This document shows, one piece after another, positions 1 through 11,529 of a stretch of DNA of 64,000 bases. Position numbers and translations under genes: made by a program. Each line of letters opens with the position of its first letter. The first letter of the stretch is position 1. The notes beneath the pieces were generated by a model. That model did no database searches. It saw only the letters and a program-made list of their open reading frames with translations, and had not been told where the DNA came from. The stretch comes from Lamellibrachia satsuma. Taxonomy: Eukaryota; Annelida; Polychaeta; Sabellida; Siboglinidae. The stretch covers positions 11,763,007 through 11,827,006 of the forward strand of contig BSQZ01000004.1 in assembly GCA_033239005.1 (NCBI GenBank). The letters run 5' to 3'.

Positions 1-919
1 CCACAATGCAACGCCAGGCTGACTACGCCCGATGCGAGCCTTCTGGACATCGGGTTCAATAGAGCCCACATTTCAACACATAAAGCAGTAGAACAAATAA
101 AAGAAACAATGGCATTACTATTATCATGGAACACCCTTAAACCAAATGGCATAATGCCCTACATGCTATCACGTAGTCTATGAGTACAACTACCTGCTTA
201 AAAATACACTAGCTCTAACTGGAATAACTACAAAGGTGGGGCCAATTCGCCCCATTACACGAACAGTTCTAAAATCCAAGGTGGAAGGGAAGCGAGCTGC
301 ATCCCCGCATTAAAACCCGTGAACACTTCTGGGAAAGCCAAAACTCCCATGTCCACTATCGCAAATCAAAAATTGGAAAGCTTGGAGACATGAACACCCC
401 GCTTCCAACAGAGATTTACAATTGCTGCTAACCTGTAAACACACAACAGGGAGAAAGATGGGGAGGAGGGTGGGACAGATTTGCAAAGCACATCCACTCC
501 GTATGCTTTCACAAAACGAAGTGGCTAGTCCAAGTTTGAAATCTGTAGCATCGCACAAGTAGTGTGCGCTGATTGGTTCAAAACATGGAAGCAGGCAAAC
601 TGGGCCACAGAGCGCGTCACCCAGCTCTGCTGGAATTAGCATAATAGAATAAATTAGCAATGGACCAATCATTAATTGTATGTGGTGTTGCTCGCATAAA
701 AACCCTTATGCAACCTTGGTTGTGCCAATGTCGCATATTCCCATTTATACAATCAACAACACAGATATAGAGATATGAAAAGGCCAAATGAATGACGTTT
801 ATTGTGGGGATTAAGTGTAAGCCCACTTTTAAAGAAATTTAAAACAAAGAAATGTGGGCTCCACAACCCAACGCCAGGCTGACTACGCCCAATGCGAGCC
901 TCCTGGACGTCGGGTTCAG
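1..919. mobile_element. Element bounded by 59-bp direct repeats (partial at left edge)
   Basis: Bases 1-59 recur at 861-919 in the same orientation with only a few differences; both copies contain ACGCCAGGCTGACTACGCCC. The interior holds a GGGAGGAGGGTGGGA motif near 461 and a small palindrome GCATAAAAACCCTTATGC near 693, followed by AGGCCAAATGAATGAC near 782. All three features recur in the same order in the element at 22914-24230. I read both as one non-autonomous family with terminal direct repeats (TRIM-like or Helitron-like). The 120-residue minus-strand open frame at 310-672 resembles no known protein and is taken as chance. Confidence 0.5.
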
Positions 920-1097
920 AACCACAAGTCTTAACTGGAAAGTTCTAACTTATTTTAGTTTATTATGACACATAGGTTGATATTTCAGTAATTCTAACTA
1001 CCACTGACTTTCAAGTAGCTGGACCATTCTTGTTCTTGATAAATTTTTCAGTGGAGCTGGATCACTGTGAGTTAACACGTTTCGCATTTCCTTCTAG

Positions 1098-1182
1098 GAG
1101 CCCAACGGTAGTTCTGTCGGCAGACCAGACCACCGTTATCTGCTGGCACCCAGAACCACAGTTTCCATACATTCACACAAAG
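1098..1182 (+). CDS. MRPL42: MRPL42 exon (first visible)
   Basis: The acceptor is CCTTCTAG before G1098 and the donor is AAG|GTTTGC at 1183. The exon begins with the last base of a split codon, so an upstream exon ending in phase 2 is expected. It encodes 28 full residues, including the conserved V-I-C-W-H-P segment. Confidence 0.85.
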
Positions 1183-4100
1183 GTTTGCTTTACCAGTCGT
1201 TTTTCAGACTGATTGTATCTTTACTATAATATTAATTACTATTCTAACAAATACTGTTAGTTTCTTTATGGTTTTCATTAAGAATTTCTTGCGACTAGAA
1301 ATGTATTGTTTAGACACAATGATGAAACACCATTCTGTGCTTATACAGGATAACTTTTTGACTGGGAATATGTACAAAAGGGTTCATGGAAATTGACTAT
1401 GATTTACAAAAAAAAGATTTCTAAGATGTGGACTGTGGAACAAAACTTGTAAACTGGTGGAACTTAGGTCACTTAATTTTGTCACAATGCTTTGGTCCAT
1501 AAACAAAGTATTGATCAGTTTATGTACCAAAGAATATATTCCCAACAAGTAGCAATTTTTTTAACAAGAATTGTAGGAAATTATTGTGTTTCGTTAACAA
1601 AAGAAACTAAACAACAATATAACTATGCTAAATGCTAGTATTTTGTGACACGCCCACTGTGGAATGTTTTAATTCATATGCTTTTTTATTTTGATGTGAT
1701 TTTGTATGATTGTGATATATTGCACAACTATATAATGGATTAAATTGTGGGGCTCAGACTTCAATAAATACATGTTCTAGATACGTAATAAATAATTGTA
1801 TTCTGCTGTGCCCTCTTATTCTGAACTAAGAATTAAAAAGTAGGTCAGACTATGAGTCCGCAAAAGTTAAACCAAGCTAAATACAGTGACATTAATTACT
1901 GTCTTTTGTGCAGACCTTCCAGGTATTCCGCTTTACTGGAAGATCTTCCTGTTTTCTTAATAATTTTGAAATATTTACCTGTTTTGGACTTGACCGGTGG
2001 TTACAGTGCCACCCCTTGTGAAAATATGATGTTTTTTTTTAAATTCACAATCTACATTTACAGCAACTTTGAATGCTCGTGAACTTGTTGTTTATAGTTT
2101 GTGTTATTGTCAATTTAAGAAGTGTTATTTGTTGTTACAAGTTAGAACTTCCCATTAGTCCGCCAACAAGATCAATAGTAGCAATCACCATGGAATAGTA
2201 GCAATCACCATGGAATAGTAAACCTAATACTTGATGAACTCATCTGGATGCATTCATCTGTCATGTAAAAAATTCCTATTCTTGGCCAAACCATCTCTAA
2301 CAGTGCAGTGCAACCATATAGAATAGTGCAGTGCAACCATCTCTAACCGTGCAGTGCAACCATCTCTAACCATGCAGTGCAACCATCTCTAACCGTGCAG
2401 TGCAACCATCTCTAACCGTGCAGTGCAACCATCTCTAACCGTGCAGTGCAACCATCTCTAACTGTGCAGTGCAACCATCTCTAACCATGTAGTGCAACCA
2501 TTTCTAAACATGCAGTGCAACCATCTCTAACCGTGCAGTGCAACCATCTCTAACCTTGTATTGCAACCATCTCTAACCGTGCAGTGCAACCATCTCTAAC
2601 CGTGCAGTGCAACTATCTCTAACCTTGTATTGCCACCATCTCTAACCATGCAGTGCAACCATCTCTAACTGTGCAGTGCAACCATCTGTAACCTTGTATT
2701 GCAACCATCTCTAACCTTGTATTGCAACTATCTCTAACTGTGCAGTGCAACTATCTCAAGCCGTGTAGTGCAACCATCTCTAACTGTGCAGGGCAACCAA
2801 ATGTAACCGTGCAGGGCAACCATGTCTAACCGTGCAGTGCAACCATCTCTAACCGTGCAGTGCAACCAACAGTAACCGTGCAGTGCAACCATCCCTAACT
2901 GTGCAGTGCAACCATGTCTAACCATGCAGTGCAACCATCTCTAACCGTGCAGTGCAACCATCTCTAACCGTGCAGTGCAACCATCTCTAACCGTGCAGTG
3001 CAACCATTTCAAACCATGCAATGCAACCATCTCTAACCGTGCATTGCAACCATCTCGCATTAATAGACTCGCTATGTTGACTGACAAATCCACAATGATT
3101 GACCTGATCTCAAATCCCTCCTTTTACTCGTGCCCATGGACAATATAGACAAAAGCTTGCTGTTTTGCCAAACTACTTTCTTTCTGTAACTCTGTGAGGC
3201 AAAATACTTTTTGTCTCCTTGCCTTGGTTTGTGCTATTATGGCAGAAACAAAGTGGTCCATTTAAAATTGTTGTGTTTATATTTATTTTATCAAGATGAA
3301 CATCCATGTTTCCCTCATACACCCCAGAGGGTACAAGCCCAACCATACAATACAGACAGCCAACATGTCTTATAAGCTCACACAAACATTGAAACAACAA
3401 CAGGCTTTAAGCAACAAGCTCACACAAACATTGAAACAACAACAGGCTTTAAGCAACAAGCTCACACAAACATTGAAACAACAACAGTTTTTAAGCAACA
3501 AGCTCACACAAACATTGAAACAACAACAGGCTTTAAGCAACAAGCAAGGTCTGTTTTAGACCAAAAAGTGTCAGTGCTTTTTTTACTGGAGGAATAACAT
3601 CTTCCTCTTTTGCTTCATAAAAAGTTGGAAGGTCTGTACAAGTGAATCCATGACATCGCCCTCTCTTGACTAAATCTCTTCGGATATAGCCCCCTAGGAT
3701 AAACCCTCTCCAGACATAACCCCCTTCACACATAACCCCCTCTGGACATAACCCCTCACTTTAATATAAATACAGGCAAATTGTGAAATGAATTTGGATG
3801 ACCCATTATATGTTAATACTTTTTTTATTATATCTGTTAGATTGCTTAATTTAACTGTTAGTTTGTGAGAAGTTTTTTAAGTGCTAGATAATGTTGTATC
3901 ATTTGCATGATAAAATTAAACATTTGTCTACCTTGTGAGAAATCATTTATTTAAAATAAATAATAGAGTTCCAAGGATTGAACCTTGTGGAACACCAATT
4001 GTTATACATAAATTTCCTGACTAAATATTTCTAAAATTTCTATGATATTATACTGTTTTCTGTTTTTAGATAACTTAATAAAGGCAGAGCTGAACCATCA

Positions 4101-6524
4101 AGACGTTTGTTTCTTAGTTTGTCTAGTAAAATAAAATCTGTCAGCTCAAGAGCAGCATATTCAGTTAGGTCTAAAACCATACCGATGTCCGGAGGGACTT
4201 TTGTCTCTATTTATATTAAATTGAGGGGGTTTGTCTGGAGTGCAGATTTAAATGATAATACACGTCTCACAACCTGTTTGGCTGTGTTGGATGAATTGAC
4301 TTGAAATGGTACGTGTTTATTTTCTGTTTGACAGCCACTACCAAGGAGAAGAGATGAACTTGAAGAGGTTGGTTTTGATGTTTTTGTGTAACAACTTTAT
4401 CATAGTATATTGCTGTATTTGCCAACTGTAAAAAAATAGATTTAAAAGTATTTAAATAGAAATACTTAGTTTTTCAAACAGAAATCCATTCACAAATACA
4501 AATGCAAATATTTTTAAGTATAATAATTTTCTAAGCAGCAACCTATGGTAATTATAATAGTTATGATAATGTTGTTTTAATGTTGTAGAGATAGTGATAA
4601 AATACATTAAAACCTGTGATAATCATACTGACAATGAATGTCCGTTAATAACATTTAACTGGAATAAAAATTATCCTGATATTTATCCTACTGGCAAAAA
4701 TAATCTACCTAAAACAAGTGGCGCCATCTAGCAGGTTGTTTTAATGTGCCAACATCGTGGGCAAAGAATAGGGGTAAGACCACAGTTGGCCTTCCTGTTT
4801 ATTGTTTCATATGAATGTAGGGTATATTAAATTGTGATATGTGAAATTAAACAATTCATGTGATATGACAAAAGTGCAACTGAACAGGCATATTCACAGG
4901 TTTGTTTGTAAAAGCTACTGGCTGTGAAATAATGCATTTTGACGGATTTAGGGGATTTTTTCTGCTAAGGGCCACGTCGGCGCAAGAATACATAGCTATT
5001 TTTGTGAACATTGACAGGCATCACATGTGGGGGCATTTAAAAAGATCTGGAAGTATGTGATTTTTACAAAAAAGGTCAGCATGTCAATGAGTTGATGGCA
5101 GTTACTGAGAAAATTTTTCAAACTTTTTGATGGTCACATTTTCTTATAATCAGACAAAATGTTAACATGGCCACCAATGCAATTTTGCACTGTAGTCTGA
5201 CCCCAATAGCCATGCACAGCAGGAAATTATATGGCATTAATTATTAATGTATTCATTTCCTGGATTGTTCATTTCCACTGTTTCTGAAATATTTACTTTT
5301 TAAGAAATTGTTTTAGAATGTTGCATGCCTAAACCTATAATGCATGATATTTCATTGTTTTCTAATGCAGGGAGAATCGGTTCTTAAAGTGCAGTATTTG
5401 GCTGATACTACACCAGTATCCAAGACAGTTGATGGGCCTACAGACCAGGAACTCATGAAGATGTTCAGTACAACTAAACACGAGTGGAAATACACGTATG
5501 TCTTTTATAAGTATACTTCCTTACCACTTCTCTAGAATCCAGGGCCACCTTGTTTTTGCCATTATAAAAATACAGTATGTACAGCAACCACACACAAAGG
5601 TCAACGCACAGTTAACTGTGGATTGTGTAAATTTAAAAAAATGTTGTGTGTAAATGCGCATTTTATCACCTTTTCCAACATTCAGTTATGACGATATGTC
5701 TTCAAGCCTTCTTCTGTCTTCAAAATATGTCTTCTATCACCTTGTCGTAATTAAATAATATATTGCCTACAAAATTGCTTTCTTAAACACACTAGGTGTT
5801 TGGATTACGGTGGAAAGAAGTTAGAGCATACAAAAGAAAAAGTATGTTCAGTGTTCTGATGCGCCTGACAAGTACTGGATTTCTAAGTTTTTACATCCAA
5901 GACCTGAAAAGGCCACTTTTGTAGCTATTTCTTGGAAAAAGTTGAGTGCCGGAATTCCAAGACATTTCCAGAAGAGGAAATGTGTATAAATTTCATTGAA
6001 CCGCTGCGACCACTGTAGCAAAATGAACTCTGAACATTGATGATTAAATAAACTTATTTTTGCTTTTGCTTTGTTTTGCCGCTGTTAATATTACACGAAA
6101 CTGCACATTATTAAAGTTTTCATTACAAAATGTATCATCATTCATAATTTGTCAAAAAAATTTTCATCTTGTTCATTCAAGTTTTGAAAACAAAATACCA
6201 ATACTAACTGGCGAATGTCCTGCACATACAAACACCATTGTAATATCAATGAATAATTTAATGAATATTTGTCTGTTTTTGTTGACTGCCAAATTTAATA
6301 TCACTCTAAATCTATTTGATAATTTAATGCCAATGACTTTCTTAACACAGATGTGATGGTCATTTGTATTTTTCGTATGTATGCACGCACACACACACAC
6401 ACACACTTATATATTATATTGATTTATTAAACACTGGATGCTACCCAAGTTCCTTGTTTTCTCTTCAAGGCCAAGGAAGAGGTTTGCGAAACCAAATCCA
6501 CCAAAGGACCGGGAAGGAATCTGA
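1098..6524 (+). CDS. MRPL42: Mitochondrial ribosomal protein L42, 3' four exons (5' partial)
   Basis: This is a component of the mitochondrial large ribosomal subunit (mL42). The four exons are 1098-1182, 4335-4367, 5371-5495 and 6470-6524. All introns are GT-AG and the phases agree (0, 0, 2). The joined frame reads through to a TGA at 6522-6524. Compared with vertebrate MRPL42 as I know it, exon 1 has TVICWHPEPQFPYIHTK (family T-I-V-C-Y-H-P...Y-E-H-T-K). Exon 2 has PLPRRRDELEE. Exon 3 has QELMKMFSTTKHEWKY (family L-S-K-M-F-F-T-T-K-H-R-W). Exon 4 ends in KPNPPKDREGI (family L-N-P-P-K-D-R at the C terminus). About 98 residues are present against roughly 140 in the family. The N-terminal exon with the mitochondrial targeting peptide is missing, probably beyond the left edge, because 1-919 is a mobile element. 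Introns hold satellites and a MITE. Confidence 0.9.
2290..3055. repeat. 23-bp minisatellite, about 33 copies
   Basis: The consensus unit is close to CTAACCGTGCAGTGCAACC plus ATCT. It lies inside MRPL42 intron 1. Units vary at a few positions, including a TTGTATTGC variant between 2555 and 2730. The minus-strand open frame here is only a by-product. Confidence 0.9.
3374..3541. repeat. 42-bp tandem repeat, 4 copies
   Basis: Four units of AAGCTCACACAAACATTGAA... lie head to tail in MRPL42 intron 1. The unit is a multiple of three, so the plus frame shows a 14-residue KLTQTLKQQQALSN repeat with no gene context. Confidence 0.9.
4335..4367 (+). CDS. MRPL42: MRPL42 micro-exon (33 nt)
   Basis: The exon is preceded by TTTGACAG and followed by GTTGGT. 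It encodes 11 residues, PLPRRRDELEE, that join in phase 0 to the HTK end of the previous exon, as in the family's H-T-K-P-(I/L)-P-R. Confidence 0.85.
4771..5204. mobile_element. MITE copy 1, 434 bp, with 4-bp target duplication
   Basis: The left end is GGGGTAAGACCACAGTTGGC and the reverse complement of the right end is GGGGTCAGACTACAGTGC, giving terminal inverted repeats of about 17 bp. AATA flanks both sides (4767-4770 and 5205-5208). It is inserted in MRPL42 intron 2. A second full copy at 9758-10194 defines the ends independently. No transposase is encoded. A 4-bp duplication fits superfamilies such as Chapaev, Sola or Academ, but the parent is unknown. Confidence 0.85.
5371..5495 (+). CDS. 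MRPL42: MRPL42 exon with M-F-S-T-T-K-H-E-W motif
   Basis: The acceptor is TCTAATGCAG and the donor is CAC|GTATGT. The 125-nt exon starts in phase 0 and ends in phase 2. It carries the most conserved part of the protein, K-M-F-S-T-T-K-H-E-W. Confidence 0.9.
6470..6524 (+). CDS. MRPL42: MRPL42 terminal coding exon
   Basis: The acceptor is TTCTCTTCAAG before G6470. The first base completes a Thr codon, then the frame reads PRKRFAKPNPPKDREGI and stops at TGA. A different, longer frame is open here, but only this one continues the family C terminus. Confidence 0.9.
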
Positions 6525-6572
6525 AGATTTCTATGTCAATGTGGCATTGTGAAATTATATTGAAATATATTG

Positions 6573-6578
6573 AATAAA
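6573..6578 (+). terminator. Poly(A) signal of MRPL42
   Basis: AATAAA lies 49 bases after the MRPL42 stop codon, in AT-rich sequence. Confidence 0.65.
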
Positions 6579-6599
6579 ATATATAAAAACCTGAAAATG

Positions 6600-7209
6600 T
6601 GACTTCCTCTACTCAATTTATGTGTGTTGTACAGTGGACTTAATAGAATCACTTGTGGCCAAAGCAATTTGATTCGCTTATACAGCTCATTTAATACAAT
6701 GGGAATATGGAATGATTAACTCCCAGCCGTTTGTTTGATTCTGCTAAAAAGCTGATTTTTTATCTGTGATTCTGTTAAAGTGGGGTCCACAGTACACATC
6801 CTGGTGGATTGAAATCACGGACTGAATCAATTCACCTCTGATGGGCCATCCTCTGACTGAAAGTCATTCAATCCATCTTTAAGAGACAATGCACATCTCA
6901 TTGTCTAATTGTGCAAGAGAGCATCGTTATGGTAGCAGAGGTTTTGAAAGTGAGATGTTGCGTCTTGCCTCAGATATATTGCAAACTATCCAGATCAGAG
7001 AGGACATATTTACCCATGTATCCACCATAGATGTCATCAGCTGCAGAAGACTCCAGTGGTTTGGGAAAGTTTGCGTTACGCAAAGAGATAAGTGTTACCA
7101 GAGCATCAGGCAGAACAGACTCGTGGGTATCAACAAAAACTTCTGTGACATTGTTCAACATTTCAAAGGCGAGTGGAACAGAACACTGAAGAGGTGTAGT
7201 GACCAGAAG
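6600..7209. other. Intergenic sequence, no recognised gene
   Basis: This lies between the MRPL42 poly(A) signal and the hAT element. Overlapping open frames on the two strands (plus 6889-7242, minus 6970-7161) match nothing I recognise. Confidence 0.5.
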
Positions 7210-8000
7210 CAGGATTTTTTTTTAAATTTAAATCTGATTTAAATCACTCCAAAAAATCATTGATTTATGATTATTTTTGACTTCCGATTTTTTAAATTGC
7301 TGATTTATATGAATTTAGCACAAATAATTGTTTACAGGCTTTGAGATTAACACAGTTTTGTATGTTTTTTAATACAAAAGCACAAAGTGTGCACACTTGT
7401 GTAGCTGTATTGACACCAGATAGTCTGACAGTCAAATATTTTATGACATTGTGTATGTTTGAGCTATTCCCTTTCTGAATGCAGTGAAGCCACACAAAGT
7501 TGTCTTCCAGAGGAAGTATCTTTTTAAGTCAGAAGCACTGAGTTAAAGTCAACTTAGAGCTTGTGCTAGTTGTTCTCAATTCAGTATGTTGACTCAAGTG
7601 AGACAGTCTGGGCTACCATTGTTTAATACTGTACCAGTTTGCAGTCTGGTTAGAGACCCTTAGAATACACAGACGTGCTAATCCACCCTCTCAGCAAACA
7701 ATAATTAGCACTGCTACAGCCTCAGACACACAGCATGCTTTCCTTTCCAAGACAGATTATGCAACTACAGGGGGTGAGGCCATGTGGACATTGTCTAATG
7801 TCTTTATATAAGCAAAAATCATGTACTCTCTGTTAAGGCAAGTACCTAGATCGATTTGAATATATATAAAATTTATTGATGTCTATATACCAGAATAAAA
7901 AAAAATAAAAAAGCTCAAATAAATAAAAAAAATCCTATTTAAATAAAAAAATCTGATTTTTTTGATTTTTAAAAGAAAATCATGATTTTTTTCAACCCTG
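7210..8000 (+). mobile_element. Non-autonomous hAT element, 791 bp
   Basis: The left end starts CAGGATTTTTTTTTAAATTT. The right end is TTTTTTCAACCCTG, whose reverse complement starts CAGGGTTGAAAAAA. The flanking octamers are ACCAGAAG (7202-7209) and ACCCGAAG (8001-8008), an 8-bp duplication with one mismatch, as expected for hAT. The ends are rich in ATTTAAATC-like motifs. A central stretch around 7560-7720 is homologous in inverted orientation to about 32540-32720, beside a hAT transposase relic, so it is probably a deletion derivative of that family. Confidence 0.8.
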
Positions 8001-8060
8001 ACCCGAAGTGATACTGGCCTCCCGCTGTTGACATCAGAGCAGTATGTTGTAAATAGAGTA

Positions 8061-8357
8061 GGTGCAACCTTCCAGAGGACAACAAGGGGTGCAACCTCCC
8101 GGAGGACAGCAAAGGGTGCAACCTCCCAGAGGACAGCAAGGGGTGCAACCTTCCCGAGGACAGCAAGGGGTGCAACCTTCCAGAGGACAATGAGGGGTGC
8201 AACCTCCCGGAGGACAGCAAGGGGTGCAACCTTCCAGAGGACAACAAGGGGTGCAACCTCCCAGAGGACAACGAGGGGTGCAACCTTCCAGAGGACAGCG
8301 AGGGGTGCAACCTTCCAGAGGACAGCGATGGGTGCAACCTCCCAGAGGACAGCAAGA
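8061..8357. repeat. 27-bp minisatellite, 11 copies
   Basis: The unit is about GGTGCAACCTCCCAGAGGAC plus AGCAAGG. Because it is 27 bp and stop-free, several frames on both strands stay open, for example a nine-residue SSGRLHPSL repeat on the minus strand. No splice or gene context supports coding. Confidence 0.9.
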
Positions 8358-8359
8358 GG

Positions 8360-9296
8360 TCAATATGGCGAAACAAGTCATGGTTTTGGCAGCTAGCTTG
8401 ATTGATAGTTTGCGTGGCTTCCGATGGCCCTTCAATTTCGGTCGAAGGCAGTTAATGTGTTTCTTAGAACTGTCAGGTGCACATTGGTCGCCCAATAAAC
8501 ATGGCTGCCCCCAGTTTAATTGTGGTTTGACCAGAATCTCCCACTTTTTAAGTATATTCCTAAAAAACCACTAGCGTGACATTCTCAATTATAGTTGCAA
8601 ATGGTTAGTTTTTATTAACTCTTAGGTGAATTGCCCCCAAACCATTACTTTTGTTTTGCTTTTGGTCAAGTAAGTCAACAACGAATTCCGGGTAATGTTA
8701 TTTTGCGAACCAGGTAGTGTTATTTTGCAAATATTAACATAGAAGTATTTTAGAATAATTTGGGAAATAGTGGTATCATTTGTAAAGTGGTGTTAATACC
8801 ATCGAGTGGTTGATAGGCTGGGTTCAACTGCGAAACATACTAAATTAATTAGTAACGGTCAAGTATATAACAAAATTATGTTGGCGCCAAATTTCATAGC
8901 TGATATTTTGATTTAGTAAACAGTACTTTAAATGTTGGGGAAAATGTGAATAAAGTTTGAAAATGAATGATTATAATTTTCTTCTTGACACAACTATTGT
9001 CTATTGAATCTGATGAACAAAAGAACAAGTAAATCACAAAATTCAATTGCTGAAGAAGGCATCTGATGGTTTTTGAAACATTGAAAGTAAGCTACTTTCA
9101 GTAGTTGTGTGAAGAAGAAAATATATATTCAGTAGGCCTACTTGAAATGATTCGCGATGTGAGGAAACAAAGTTTCCTGATACATGTCAGTGATAGGCCG
9201 AGAAACATGTGAGTAATACAACTTAAAGGTAAACAAAGGATATCCTTGACAACAAAACACATTTGTTTCACTTTGTGTGTTTTATTGAGAAGCTAT
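8360..9296. other. Intergenic sequence, nothing recognised
   Basis: This is AT-rich unique sequence. I see no gene, satellite or element boundary. Confidence 0.4.
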
Positions 9297-9650
9297 TAAT
9301 TACAAATAATTTGTCATTGATGCAATATCAGTTAAACAATACATGTTTATGTTATTAGTGTTTGAAGTTTATATCTACACTAAGCAGCTATACAAAATTT
9401 CACATTTCTCTAAAAAAGAGTCATTAGACAAACTTTTTAGACATTAGACAACATTACAAATAATTTGTCAATGATGCAATATCAGTATAAACAATACATG
9501 TTTACATTATTAATATATTACAATTTTAGAAGTAATGTAATTTACATGTACTGTGATATTAAACAGGTAAGTGTTTGAAGTTTGTATCTACCTACACTAA
9601 ACAACTATAAAAAATTTCACATTTCTCTGGAAAAGAGATGGTCATTAGAC
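9297..9650. repeat. Tandem duplication of a roughly 150-190 bp segment
   Basis: The segment containing ACAAATAATTTGTCATTGAT, ACAATACATGTTTA and AAATTTCACATTTCTC (from 9301) is repeated from about 9455. The second copy has an extra stretch near 9515-9565. A (TA)n tract follows at 9653-9696. Confidence 0.75.
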
Positions 9651-9705
<55 letters not shown>

Positions 9706-9757
9706 AGCTGTAATCAGCGACTATCACAGAAGTGGCTCAGATGCTTCAAGGACTTCA

Positions 9758-10194
9758 GGGGTAAGACCACAGTTGACCTTCCTGTTTATTGTTTCACACG
9801 AATGTAGGGCGTATGAAATTGTGAAATGGGAAATTAATATTATGTAACATGAGTGCCTTTGAGCAGGAATATTCGCAGGTTTGTTTGTAGAAGCTATTGG
9901 CTGTGAAACAGTGCACTTTTTAAAGAGTTTAACTGGCGGAGGGATTTATGGGAATTTTTGTGCTATGGGCGCATGAATACATGGCTATTTTTGCCAAAAG
10001 TGATAGGCATCACACGTCGGGGCGATTTAAAAGACCTGGAGGTATGTGATTTTGATAAAATTTGGCCAGTATATCAATGAGATGATGGCAGTTGCTGTGG
10101 ACAATTTTCAGAATTTTTGATGGTCACGTTTTCTTATAATCAGACAAAACGTTAACATGGCCACCAATGCAATTCTCAACTGTGGTCTGACTCC
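9758..10194. mobile_element. MITE copy 2, 437 bp, with 4-bp target duplication
   Basis: This is the same family and orientation as 4771-5204. It begins GGGGTAAGACCACAGTTGAC and ends CTGTGGTCTGACTCC. TTCA flanks both sides (9754-9757 and 10195-10198). The two copies are alignable throughout with many substitutions and a few short indels, so insertion is not recent. Confidence 0.85.
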
Positions 10195-10199
10195 TTCAC

Positions 10200-11300
10200 T
10201 AATAGAACATTGTCTACATTATTATCCAGAACGAGCCGTTTTACTGTTCAAATTGAAACGAAGATGGGCAGTCGTTTCTCCCGTCAAAAAATCATCTGCT
10301 TGTAACAGGCACTATATTGGGCAGATGAATACTCCCTCATTCACTCGCTCACTCGCCCCCTGTGTCTTCAGGAAGAGAGCAATCGCCCCATCAATTTCTA
10401 TCTTTTAAATTATGAATGCTGATGTCAACGTTTATTGTCATGAAAATACGCCATTAATAAATTGATGACTATTAATACTGCCCATGAAGTAGATAAACTA
10501 GTACTGAACCTCATAATAAAAGCCATCGCCCTCAAATGAATTCTTAATTATTATTTGTTCACTTTGGTTTAACTTAGTTTAATCTCCATGCCTCTATGCA
10601 TTGCTTAACTTTTGACAAATGTTGACTTCAGCCAGTAGGCCAATAAAATTTATTATAAATAACTTGCCAACATTCATTTCATTCAGCATGTATGAAGGAA
10701 GTTGGAAATAAATGTATATTTCGGAGGAGAAACTGACACCCTCGAGTTCCATGACGAGGAAGCAACATATCTCACACAGGGAAACATATTATGTACCCCG
10801 TAACCTGTTGTTGGCTTGGTCAGTATATGCAACCCACGAGGACAGGAGCAACAACAGACGCTTCCGTGACATTGTTCATAATTATTATTATGCTAGCTAC
10901 TTCGCATTGGTTCCAACACGATGATGCATTATACGTAACACTGACAACAGAAATCCGTAAGATGCAAACGAACCCGTATAATTATCTACATATGTTGGTT
11001 TGCCACGCATGCTCAGAACTTGTCGTGCAATATGGGGTATATTTAATGGATCTCGAAAGACTGACAAAGCTGCCTGCGCACAATTAAAATATTCGCAGAG
11101 GTATTTTGAACAGATGATCTGATATTCCAGTCGTTTGACGAAGACTGGACGTACCCCATGTTACAAAAAAAACATTGTTCAAAACGCAGTTATGGGCAAA
11201 ACTGTGAGAACTCGACATGATTCACAGAAGGACATAATACGACCGAACATTATTTTTTGAAACCGTTTTTGACTCATGTAGGCCCCTTTACTGTAGTTTT
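10200..11300. other. Intergenic sequence, no recognised gene
   Basis: Short open frames at 10157-10408, 10712-10924 and 10791-11087 resemble no family I know, and the last two overlap in different frames. No satellite is present. Confidence 0.4.
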
Positions 11301-11527
11301 AAGGTACGTTCTTATATAGCGCGTTATCCAGTCCGTCAAAGCGCTTTACACTTCACCCCCTGGCAGACCTGTTCATTCCAAGGCCATCCCAACTTCTCCG
11401 GGAAGCATTCAGCCACGTTGCAATTGCGCGAAGACTATTCGTTCACATTTCCACCATTGTCTGTATTGCCAGTTACTCATTTATACAGCTGAGTGAATTG
11501 TGGCAACGTGGGGTGATCAAACTTGAT
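11301..11527 (-). mobile_element. SINE copy A, 5'-truncated
   Basis: Read on the minus strand it runs from GATCACCCCACGTTGCCACA through ATGAGTAACTGGCAATACAG to the 3' end GCGCTATATAAGAACGTACC. It lacks the tRNA-derived head seen in copies at 21331 and 41090. It is alignable with the copy at 43574-43812 over its length. Confidence 0.8.
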
Positions 11528-11529
11528 CA

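Noticed and set aside
2290..3055. CRISPR-like regular repeats here and at 43815, 41775 and 63667
   Set aside because: The repeats are directly adjacent with no unique spacers, and the context is a spliced eukaryotic genome.
6364..6552. Plus-strand 62-codon frame across the last MRPL42 exon
   Set aside because: It reads the exon in the wrong frame. The conserved KPNPPKDR terminus is in the frame that joins the upstream exons.
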